DNA of 64,000 nucleotides from Xanthobacter flavus (GTDB taxonomy: Bacteria > Pseudomonadota > Alphaproteobacteria > Rhizobiales > Xanthobacteraceae): NCBI RefSeq assembly GCF_017875275.1, contig NZ_JAGGML010000001.1, forward strand, positions 4,113,001-4,177,000. The letters run 5' to 3'. Under the pieces are notes generated by a model. It was not told the DNA's origin and made no database searches. It saw only the letters and a list, made by a program, of their open reading frames with translations. This document shows positions 56,156 through 64,000 of the stretch, in pieces. Position numbers and translations under genes: made by a program. Each line of letters starts with the position of its first letter. The first letter of the stretch is position 1.

Positions 56156-57571
56156 ATGGATGCGGTGATCGATTTCCTCAACACCATCTTCTGGGGCTAC
56201 ATCCTGATCTATGGCCTGCTGGCGGTGGGCGTTTTCTTCACCCTCCGGCTCGGCTTCGTGCAGATCGTGCATTTCCCGGAGATGCTGCGCTCGGTGCTGC
56301 GCTCCAACGAGACCGACAAGTCCGGCATCACGCCCTTTCAGGCCCTGTGCACCTCGCTGGCCTCGCGCGTCGGCACCGGCAACATCGCCGGCGTCGCGGT
56401 GGCGCTGACCTTGGGCGGGCCGGGGGCGATCTTCTGGATGTGGGTGGTGGCGGCGCTCGGCATGGCCACCGCCTTCGCCGAGAGCACGCTCGCCCAGCTC
56501 TACAAGGTGAAGGACGACGAGGGCCGCTACCGCGGCGGACCGGCCTTCTACATCGCCCACGGCCTCAAGGCGCCGTGGGCCGGCGGCCTGTTCTCCGTCT
56601 GCCTCATCATCTCGTTCGGCCTGGTGTTCAACGCGGTGCAGGCCAATTCCATCGCTGATGCGGTGGAGGGCGCGTTCGGCGTGCCCAAGCTCGGAACCGG
56701 GCTGGTGGTCGCGGCGCTGTCGGGCGTCATCATCTTCGGGGGCATCGCCACCATCGCCCGCACCGCGGAATTCGTGGTGCCGTTCATGGCGCTCGCCTAT
56801 GTGGGCCTCGCCTTCTACGCGCTGGCCACCCACATCTCCCTGGTGCCGAGCGTGCTCGGCCATATCGTCGGCAGCGCGTTCGGATTTGGCGCGGCGGCGG
56901 GGGGCGTCGCCGGCTCAGTGGCTGCGGCCATGATGAACGGGGTGAAGCGCGGCCTCTTTTCCAACGAGGCCGGCATGGGCAGCGCCCCCAACATCGCCGC
57001 CGTGGCGACGCCCGACCCGCACCATCCGGTGAGCCAGGGCTTCGTGCAGTCGCTGGGCGTCTTCATCGACACCATCGTCATCTGCACCGCCACCGCGCTG
57101 CTGATCCTCCTGTCGGAGGTGGTGCCCTCGGCGCAGCTCACCGGCACCCAGCTGACCCAGGCGGCGCTGGAAGTGCATGTGGGATGGCTCGGGCGCTATT
57201 TCGTGGCCATCGCCATCTTCTTCTTCGCCTTCACCTCCATCATCGGCAACTATTCTTATGCCGAGAACGCGCTGGTCTTCCTCGGCCACGGCCATGTCTC
57301 GGGGGTCGCCATCCTGCGCCTCGCGTTGCTGGCGATGGTGGTGTGGGGATCGCTGCAGAGCGTCGCCACCGTGTTCAATGCGGCGGACGCCTCCATGGGG
57401 CTCATGGCCTCCATCAACCTCATCGCCATCGTCCTGCTCTCGGGCACCGTGACGCGGCTGACGAAGGACTACCTTACGCAGCGGAAGTCCGGACGGGAGC
57501 CGGTGTTCATCGCCGACGAAATGGCCGATCTGCCGCCCGGCGTCGACCGGCAGATCTGGAGCCGCAAATGA
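56156..57571 (+). CDS. AGCS-family sodium:alanine (glycine) symporter
   Basis: A 471-residue permease with about eleven helices. AGCS hallmarks are SLASRVGTGNIAGVAVAL, GPGAIFWMWVVAALGMATAFAE and GLFSNEAGMGSAPNIAA. It imports alanine, glycine or related small amino acids with Na+. The start at ATG 56156 is preferred; longer frames run through the REPIN region and would not be translated. A hairpin separates it from the convergent yqeY-like gene. Confidence 0.95.
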   Translation: MDAVIDFLNTIFWGYILIYGLLAVGVFFTLRLGFVQIVHFPEMLRSVLRSNETDKSGITPFQALCTSLASRVGTGNIAGVAVALTLGGPGAIFWMWVVAALGMATAFAESTLAQLYKVKDDEGRYRGGPAFYIAHGLKAPWAGGLFSVCLIISFGLVFNAVQANSIADAVEGAFGVPKLGTGLVVAALSGVIIFGGIATIARTAEFVVPFMALAYVGLAFYALATHISLVPSVLGHIVGSAFGFGAAAGGVAGSVAAAMMNGVKRGLFSNEAGMGSAPNIAAVATPDPHHPVSQGFVQSLGVFIDTIVICTATALLILLSEVVPSAQLTGTQLTQAALEVHVGWLGRYFVAIAIFFFAFTSIIGNYSYAENALVFLGHGHVSGVAILRLALLAMVVWGSLQSVATVFNAADASMGLMASINLIAIVLLSGTVTRLTKDYLTQRKSGREPVFIADEMADLPPGVDRQIWSRK

Positions 57572-57572
57572 G

Positions 57573-57624
57573 AAAAGGGGCGGAATCGGACCCGGCATCT
57601 GCCGAACGTCACCGATTCCGCCCC
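57573..57624 (-). terminator. Hairpin terminator serving the yqeY-like gene
   Basis: GGGGCGGAATCGG (57577-57589) pairs with CCGATTCCGCCCC (57612-57624). The minus strand continues TTTT after the stem (the AAAA at 57573-57576). Confidence 0.75.
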
Positions 57625-57660
57625 CGAACCCCACCCGGATAGGTGGTGTGAACGGCCCGG

Positions 57661-58119
57661 TCAGGCCGCCGTCAGCGCTTCCTTGACCCAGCCCGAGGCC
57701 TTGCCGAAATCCAGCGCGCCGGCATGGCGCTCCTTCAGCACCGCCATGGTGCGGCCCATGTCCTTGATGCCCTTGGCGTCGATCTCGGCGATCACCGCGG
57801 CGATGGCGGCGCGCGTGTCGGCCTCGGAAAGCTGTTTGGGCATAAAGACTTGGATGTAGGTAATTTCCTCGCGCTCCTGCGCGGCAAGCTCCGGGCGGCC
57901 ACCCTCGTCATAGATCTTGGCGCTCTCCTCCCGCTGCTTCACCATCTTGGCGAGCAGGGCGCGCAGCTCATCGTCCGTGAGCGGGTCCTTGCCATGTCCC
58001 CGCTGCTCGATATCCCGGTCCTTGAGCGCCGCATTGATGAGGCGGAGCGTCCCGGTTCTCTTTTTATCCTGGGCCTTTAGCGCCTCTTTCAGAGCCGCGT
58101 TGATGTCGTCGCGAAGCAC
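57661..58119 (-). CDS. GatB/YqeY domain protein
   Basis: A 152-residue protein homologous to the tail domain of the GatB subunit of Asp/Glu-tRNA amidotransferase; proposed to bind tRNA or act as a translation-related factor. LRDDINAALKEALKAQDKKRTGTLRLINAALKDRDIE is the typical start. GTG 58119 has AGGACGG upstream; ATG 58149 gives ten more residues and cannot be excluded. Convergent with the AGCS gene, divergent from carA. The role is not established for this family. Confidence 0.88.
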   Translation of the reverse strand: MLRDDINAALKEALKAQDKKRTGTLRLINAALKDRDIEQRGHGKDPLTDDELRALLAKMVKQREESAKIYDEGGRPELAAQEREEITYIQVFMPKQLSEADTRAAIAAVIAEIDAKGIKDMGRTMAVLKERHAGALDFGKASGWVKEALTAA

Positions 58120-58255
58120 GATCGTCCGTCCTGTGTTGAAGCGCGCCATAAGGGTGGCGGGGCCCGGCGGCCCTCCGGCCGGCCTGGGCCGGGGCGCACA
58201 AATTCCTGCGAGAGGCGCTGGAAACGCGGCGCGCGAGCCTCTATCTAGGCGATCC

Positions 58256-59461
<1,206 letters not shown>

Positions 59462-59481
59462 GCCATCTTCGCTCGACAAGA

Positions 59482-59518
59482 AAAAGGGCCGGCGCGCAAG
59501 TGCCGGCCCTTTTCTTTT
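59482..59518. terminator. Bidirectional intrinsic terminator
   Basis: AAAAGGGCCGGC (59482-59493), loop of 8 nt, GCCGGCCCTTTT (59502-59513), then CTTTT. A-runs before and T-runs after suit both carA (+) and the convergent GntR gene (-). Confidence 0.93.
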
Positions 59519-59540
59519 GTCGGTTCGTGCGGCGCGCAGG

Positions 59541-60230
59541 CTAGTTCAGGAACTCGCCATGCTCCGCCACATGCCTGGCGAGGCCGAGGGTATGTTCGCG
59601 CACGAGGCGCTCGGCGAGGTCCGGATCGCGCTTCTCGATGGCTTCCACGATATGCGTGTGGTCCACGATGGAGCGCTGGGCGCGATGCGCCTGGCCGATC
59701 GTGACCTTCCGGACGCCCCGCATGTGGGGAAACAGGTTCTCCGTCGTCTCCGCGATGAGGGCGCAGCCGGACATGCGGATGATGAGCTTGTGGAAGGCGA
59801 GGTTCGCCTCGGAATATTCGGAGACGAACTCTTCCGGGTTGCGGTTGGAGAAGGAGCGGACGTTCTCGCGCAACTGGCGGATCTCCGCCTCGGTGGCCCG
59901 TTCGCAGGCGAGCCGCGCCGCCATGCTCTCCAGCGCCGCCCACACCGTGATCATCTCGATCACTTCCTGCTTGGTCTTGCGCACCACGAAGATGCCCCGG
60001 CGGGGCACGGAGCGCACGAAGCCCTCCTGCTCAAGCAGCGTCATGGCCTCGCGGATGGGCGTGCGTGATACCCCGAGCTTCTCGGAAAGCTGGCGCTCTT
60101 CGAGACGGATCTCCTCGGGATGGCTGTAGATGTCCATCTCCATGATGGCCGCCTTCAGCGCCTTGTAGGCCTTCATCCGGAAGCTCGATTCCGTTTCGAT
60201 CGGCTTCACGTTGATATCCTGGTACGTCAT
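59541..60230 (-). CDS. GntR/FCD regulator of the oxalate module
   Basis: A 229-residue GntR regulator: winged helix at residues 20-90 (LSEKLGVSRTPIREAMTLLEQEGFV), FCD domain with histidines in LAFHKLIIR, DHTHIVEAI and REHTLGL. It is divergent from the CBS-frc-oxlT genes. GntR regulators of this type control oxalate genes in other Proteobacteria, so I infer a role in oxalate or formate response. Confidence 0.9.
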   Translation of the reverse strand: MTYQDINVKPIETESSFRMKAYKALKAAIMEMDIYSHPEEIRLEERQLSEKLGVSRTPIREAMTLLEQEGFVRSVPRRGIFVVRKTKQEVIEMITVWAALESMAARLACERATEAEIRQLRENVRSFSNRNPEEFVSEYSEANLAFHKLIIRMSGCALIAETTENLFPHMRGVRKVTIGQAHRAQRSIVDHTHIVEAIEKRDPDLAERLVREHTLGLARHVAEHGEFLN

Positions 60231-60530
60231 CGCACCCCTTCGCCTTAGGCTCGCGGCATTCAGTCGGGTCTGAAGTGATTCCCGTGTTGCGCACCAAATA
60301 CATCATATCAGATGCGAGAAGGAGCGTGCTTGCAAGCAATGCCGCAGGCATCGCCTAGTCTTGCGGCGATGCAGCATGTTCTGCGCACATGCGGGACGCT
60401 TCTTGCGTTGACAGGATGTATTTTGAATACCACGATGTTTGAAGGGGAGACGGGCGACAACAAGGCCCCACCCTGTCCGGCGGACACTGGCCGGGCAATT
60501 GGCGAACATTCGCCAGGGGAGGACACGCCA
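60231..60530. other. Control region between GntR and CBS genes
   Basis: A 300-bp stretch without a convincing gene. An in-frame upstream extension of the CBS gene exists but reads as low-quality sequence with no ribosome-binding site, whereas GGGGAGGAC precedes ATG 60531. Confidence 0.5.
60408..60436 (+). promoter_or_regulatory. Possible promoter with a palindrome in the spacer
   Basis: TTGACA (60408-60413), a 17-bp spacer, and CACGAT (60431-60436). The last 13 bp of the spacer are the palindrome GTATT-TTG-AATAC (60418-60430). A repressor bound there would lock the promoter; the divergent GntR protein is a natural candidate. Confidence 0.5.
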
Positions 60531-61001
60531 ATGATGACCGTGGACGACATCCTGCGGGAAAAACGTGACACCCGCATCATCACCCTGCGCATGCACGAGA
60601 CGGTGGCTGACGCCGTGCTCGTCATGAAGCGGGAGAACATCTCTTCCGTCATTATCAAGGACGTCTGCCGCACCGAGGGCAACACGGTGGTGGGCGTCTT
60701 TTCCGAGCGCGACGTGACGCGCGCGGTGCTGGAGCATGGCGCCAACACGCCGAAGGTGGTGCTGGCCTCCCTGCTCAAGCGCGAGGTGATCTCCTGCGCG
60801 CTGAGCGACACCATCGAGACCGTGCTGCGCCTGATGGTGGAGCACCAGGTACGCCATCTGCCGGTGATGGAAAGCTACGCGCTGGTGGGTGTCATCAGCG
60901 CCACCGACCTCATGCGCCATTACCTCAAGGAATCGGAATCCCACCCGTCGCCTGAAGCTGTGTCGGGGGGCATCGAGGCCGGCCTCGCCGCGCTGCGCTG
61001 A
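60531..61001 (+). CDS. CBS-domain pair protein
   Basis: A 156-residue soluble protein made of two CBS motifs (MMTVDDILREKRD... and VISCALSDTIETVLRLMVEHQVRHLPVM) that form one Bateman module, normally sensing AMP, ATP, NADH or SAM. GGGGAGGAC before ATG 60531 decides the start. Position between the GntR and frc genes suggests it adjusts metabolism during growth on oxalate or C1 compounds, but similar proteins occur widely alone. Confidence 0.9.
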   Translation: MMTVDDILREKRDTRIITLRMHETVADAVLVMKRENISSVIIKDVCRTEGNTVVGVFSERDVTRAVLEHGANTPKVVLASLLKREVISCALSDTIETVLRLMVEHQVRHLPVMESYALVGVISATDLMRHYLKESESHPSPEAVSGGIEAGLAALR

Positions 61002-61122
61002 GGCGCGGAACCATTCGGAGCCGCCCGTACCCCGTTGCGGCTCCGAAGCTTTTCCAACTTTCGTCTAAGAATGGTTCAAATCCCGTTTGCGGACGGACGA
61101 GGGCAGTGTTACAGTTCTGTAT

Positions 61123-61155
61123 CTGGCATACGTAATTCAAAACTTGAAATGCCAG
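61123..61155. promoter_or_regulatory. Nested inverted repeats upstream of frc
   Basis: Outer arms CTGGCAT (61123-61129) and ATGCCAG (61149-61155) enclose inner arms TTCAA and TTGAA (61136-61140, 61144-61148). It lies 92 bp before the frc start, within an AT-richer region. Either an operator or a leader hairpin. Confidence 0.45.
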
Positions 61156-61246
61156 GGGCGTTCCTCCCGATTGTATCTCTGGGGGCACGTCCAAGCCGGC
61201 GCAGACCGGCATGAAGCAATGGGCAGGAAATTCCGGGAGTGGGTGC

Positions 61247-62476
61247 ATGGGCAAGGCGCTTGACGGCGTGCGCGTCCTGGATATGACGCACGTTCAGTCC
61301 GGCCCCTCGGCGACGCAGCTTCTTGCGTGGCTGGGCGCGGATGTCATCAAGGTGGAAATGCCGCGGCGCGGGGACATCACCCGCTCGCAGCTCAGGGACA
61401 AGTCCAACGTGGACAGTCTCTATTTCACCATGCTCAACGCCAATAAGAAGAGCGTCACCCTCAACATCAAGACCCCCGCCGGCCAGGAGGCGCTCAACCG
61501 CCTCGTAGAGACCTGCGATGTGCTGGTCGAGAATTTCGGCCCCGGCGTTCTTGAGCGTCAGGGCTTCGGCTACGAGAGCCTTCGCGCTCGCAATCCGCGC
61601 CTGATCTATGCCTCCATCCGGGGCTTCGCCGAAGCCTCCGGCGTGGATGCCAAGGCTTACGAGACCATCGCCCAGGCCATGGGCGGCGCCATGAGCACCA
61701 CGGGCTGGCGCTCCGGCCCGCCGACGGCCTCCAGCGCGCAGATCGGGGATACCGGCACCGGCATCCATTGCGTGGCCGGCATTCTCGCCGCCTTGTTTCA
61801 GCGCACCATGACGGGCGGGGGACAGAAGGTGGACGTGGCCATGCAGGACTGCGTGGTGAACCTTCTTCGCGTGAAGCTGCGCGACCAGCAGCGGCTTGAT
61901 GCGGGCGCGCTTGCGGAATATCCCGGCGCGCCCTCCGGCGATTGCGTGCCACGGGCGGGCAATTGCTCCGGCGGCGGCCAGCCCGGCGCCGCCCTGCGCT
62001 GCGCGCCCGGCGGCGAGAACGATTATTGCTACGTCATCATCCAGCCCCAGGGCTGGGCGCCGCTGATGCGGCTGGTCGGCCGCAAGGACCTGATCGACGA
62101 TCCCAAGTTCGCCTCCCACGAGGCGCGCGCCCAGCGGCTGGAGCAGTGCTTCGAGATCATCGAGCGCTGGACCGTCCGGCGCACCAAGTTCGAGGTGATG
62201 GAGGCGCTCAACGCCATCGACGTGCCCTGCGGGCCGGTGCTCTCCACCAAGGACATCCTGGATGATCGCGCGCTCTACGACCGCGGCTTCCTCGTGGAAG
62301 TGCCGCACCCGGAGCGCGGGACCTATGTGACGGTCGGCTCGCCCATCGCGCTGTCCGCCAATCATGTGCCGGTGGAGCGCGCGCCGCTTCTCGGCGAGCA
62401 CACCGACGAAGTCCTCGCGAGCGTGGGCTTCTCGGCCGAAGAAATCGCCGGCATGCGTGCCGCCGGTGCCGTCTGA
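61247..62476 (+). CDS. frc: Formyl-CoA:oxalate CoA-transferase
   Basis: A 409-residue class III CoA-transferase that activates oxalate by taking CoA from formyl-CoA. It aligns by eye with Oxalobacter Frc along its full length: DMTHVQSGPSATQ, DKSNVDSLYFTMLNANKKS, catalytic aspartate D168 in IGDTG, and the glycine loop SGGGQPG. VAMQDCVVNLLRVKLRDQQRL is conserved. ATG 61247 follows GGGAG. Oxalyl-CoA decarboxylase (oxc), its usual partner, is not in the window. Confidence 0.94.
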   Translation: MGKALDGVRVLDMTHVQSGPSATQLLAWLGADVIKVEMPRRGDITRSQLRDKSNVDSLYFTMLNANKKSVTLNIKTPAGQEALNRLVETCDVLVENFGPGVLERQGFGYESLRARNPRLIYASIRGFAEASGVDAKAYETIAQAMGGAMSTTGWRSGPPTASSAQIGDTGTGIHCVAGILAALFQRTMTGGGQKVDVAMQDCVVNLLRVKLRDQQRLDAGALAEYPGAPSGDCVPRAGNCSGGGQPGAALRCAPGGENDYCYVIIQPQGWAPLMRLVGRKDLIDDPKFASHEARAQRLEQCFEIIERWTVRRTKFEVMEALNAIDVPCGPVLSTKDILDDRALYDRGFLVEVPHPERGTYVTVGSPIALSANHVPVERAPLLGEHTDEVLASVGFSAEEIAGMRAAGAV

Positions 62477-62588
62477 CGGGGAGAAAACGACCCGTCCGAA
62501 AAACGAAACGCCGCGCCACGAGGGACAATAAGAGGGTGGGGCGGTCAATCAGATCAAAAATAAAAGAATGGTCTAAGGGGTAGGAATA

Positions 62589-63884
62589 ATGAGCGAAATG
62601 GCAGTGAAGGCGCCAGCGACGAATCGCTGGCTTCAGTTGGTCGCCGGCGTCGTCTGCATGGTGGCAGCAGCAAACATTCAGTATTCGTGGACCCTGTTTG
62701 TTCCCGAGATCGTCACAGCGCACGGCTGGACCCGCGCGTCCGTTCAGGTCGCCTTCACCGTCTTCGTGGTGGTGCAGACCTGGCTCACGCCCATCGAGGG
62801 CTACTTCATCGACAAGTACGGCCCGCGCGTGATGGTGCTGGTCGGTGGCTTCTTCACCGGCCTCAGCTGGGTGTTGAATTCCTACGCCGGATCGTTGACC
62901 GCGCTTTATGTGGCCGCGGCTGTCGGCGGCATCGGCGTGGGCTGCGTCTACGCCACCTGCGTGAATGCCGCGCTGAAGTGGTTCCCGGATCGGCGCGGCC
63001 TCGCGGTCGGCCTCACCGCTGCCGGCTATGGCTCGGGCACGGTGCTGACCATCCTGCCCATCGCCGCCATGATCAAGTCGAGCGGCTATCAGGAAACCTT
63101 CTTCACCTTCGGCCTCGTGCAGGGCGCGGTGATCATGCTGGCCGCCGGCTTCCTGCGGGCTCCGGCCAAGACCGAGGTGACCTTCTCCTCGACGGTGGCC
63201 CAGTCCCGCCGGGACTACACGCTGGGAGAAGCGCTGCGCACCCCCGTGTTCTACGTGATGCTGACCATGTTCGTCCTCACCGTCTCCGGCGGCCTGATGG
63301 CGGTGGCGCAGCTGGGCGTGATCGCCGAGGACCTCGGCGTGAAGCACATCAACGTCGACCTGTACTTCTTCGCCATGGCCGCGCTGCCCTTCGCGCTGAT
63401 GCTGGACCGCATCCTGAATGGGTTCTCGCGTCCCTTCTTCGGCTGGATCTCGGACCACATCGGCCGCGAGAAGACGATGTTCTTCGCCTTCGCCCTGGAA
63501 GGTATCGGCATCGTCGCCCTCGGGACGTTCGGTACCAATCCCTGGGCGTTCATCATCCTCTCGGGCGTCGTCTTCCTTGCCTGGGGTGAGGTCTACTCCC
63601 TGTTCTCGGCAACCGCCGCGGACACCTTCGGATCGAAGCACATCGGCAAGATCTACGGCATGCTCTACACCGCGAAGGGCTTCGCCGCCCTTCTGGTGCC
63701 GCTGGCCAACCTGCTGATGGAGGCGACCGGCACCTGGACGACCGTGCTCTACACGGTCGCCGCCATGGACCTCACCGCCGCCTTCGCCGCCCTCTTCGTC
63801 CTGCGGCCCATGCTCGCCCGCCATCACCGGCTCAATGCCGAGGCTGCGGCTGCGGCGACGGCCACGCGCCAGGCAACCGCCTGA
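62589..63884 (+). CDS. oxlT: Oxalate/formate antiporter-type MFS transporter
   Basis: A 431-residue twelve-helix MFS protein. NIQYSWTLFVPEI and WLTPIEGYFIDKYGPR are typical of OxlT, as are LNGFSRPFFGWISDHIGREKTM and GEVYSLFSATAADTFGSKHIGKIYG. In Oxalobacter OxlT swaps external oxalate for internal formate. Following frc and sharing the GntR-controlled region fits oxalate import. Start ATG 62589; note ATG 62601 inside as a weaker alternative. Confidence 0.93.
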   Translation: MSEMAVKAPATNRWLQLVAGVVCMVAAANIQYSWTLFVPEIVTAHGWTRASVQVAFTVFVVVQTWLTPIEGYFIDKYGPRVMVLVGGFFTGLSWVLNSYAGSLTALYVAAAVGGIGVGCVYATCVNAALKWFPDRRGLAVGLTAAGYGSGTVLTILPIAAMIKSSGYQETFFTFGLVQGAVIMLAAGFLRAPAKTEVTFSSTVAQSRRDYTLGEALRTPVFYVMLTMFVLTVSGGLMAVAQLGVIAEDLGVKHINVDLYFFAMAALPFALMLDRILNGFSRPFFGWISDHIGREKTMFFAFALEGIGIVALGTFGTNPWAFIILSGVVFLAWGEVYSLFSATAADTFGSKHIGKIYGMLYTAKGFAALLVPLANLLMEATGTWTTVLYTVAAMDLTAAFAALFVLRPMLARHHRLNAEAAAAATATRQATA

Positions 63885-63903
63885 ACGGGACGATCTGAAC
63901 GAC

Positions 63904-63935
63904 CGAACCGGGCGGTGCTGCCGCCGCCCGGTTCG
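63904..63935 (+). terminator. 12-bp hairpin after oxlT
   Basis: CGAACCGGGCGG (63904-63915), loop TGCTGCCG, CCGCCCGGTTCG (63924-63935). Strong stem without an obvious T-run. The remaining 65 bp to the window end show no gene. Confidence 0.6.
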
Positions 63936-64000
63936 AGGTGATCAGGGCCAATGCGTGGCATCGGGTTTTTAACCGAGCCTCAAAGCCCCCATGAACACGC

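Overview
This is a GC-rich (roughly 65-70%), densely coded chromosomal window from what looks like a free-living alphaproteobacterium of the order Rhizobiales/Hyphomicrobiales, most likely Xanthobacteraceae-like. The pointers are the rpoD-dnaG and yqeY/carA neighbourhoods, the two-subunit glycyl-tRNA synthetase, a DnaG that has lost its zinc ligands, the rhizobial intergenic repeat at 28139-28246, and many solute transporters with GntR/FCD regulators. I see no rRNA or tRNA gene, no CRISPR array and no complete insertion sequence.

Layout. (A) 1-8205: a GntR/FCD gene truncated by the window edge, a 111-residue CxxC protein and a CobW GTPase (+ strand) converge on an SsuABC/TauABC-type importer operon. 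That operon also encodes a cyclic amidohydrolase and a second CobW GTPase, and it is divergent from an IclR regulator. This is the best candidate for an uncharacterised system: metal-chaperone GTPases bracketing an importer and a metallo-amidohydrolase. (B) 8278-18849: a sugar or sugar-acid module. One minus-strand operon holds a CUT1 ABC importer, a Gfo/Idh/MocA oxidoreductase, a GntR regulator, an SDR-like protein and a DHDPS-family lyase. Divergent from it are an IlvD/EDD dehydratase and an amidohydrolase-type lactonase. The shared intergenic region carries two matched palindromes, one per direction. (C) 18852-23051: a MocR regulator divergent from a class II HMG-CoA reductase followed by an orphan HAAT-type binding protein. 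(D) 23121-31275: a second acid-sugar/carboxylate module with a GntR regulator, a TctC-type binding protein, two enolase-superfamily enzymes, an FAH-family protein, a 2-hydroxyacid dehydrogenase and a fused TRAP permease.

(E) 31490-33365 is a decayed patch. It has the tail of an ABC exporter fused head-on to the tail of an MFS transporter, an M41-like metalloprotease domain without AAA, arsC, and an arsR cut down to 57 codons. (F) 33587-59461 is mostly core genome with insertions: mrp/apbC, a Tat-dependent TRAP binding protein, glyQ and glyS separated by a tandem pair of MHS transporters, a complete Liv-type amino-acid or amide importer, a DJ-1/PfpI protein, an animal-type haem peroxidase, rpoD, dnaG, an AGCS symporter, yqeY and carA. 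(G) 59541-63884 is an oxalate module: GntR/FCD regulator, CBS-domain protein, formyl-CoA:oxalate CoA-transferase and an OxlT-type antiporter.

Five REPIN-like elements, each a pair of ~30-bp palindromic units in inverted orientation, lie between genes. Two of them carry extra hairpins inserted in one unit. Regulatory inferences come from palindromes seen between divergent genes; functional assignments come from motif and family recognition by eye, without database searches.
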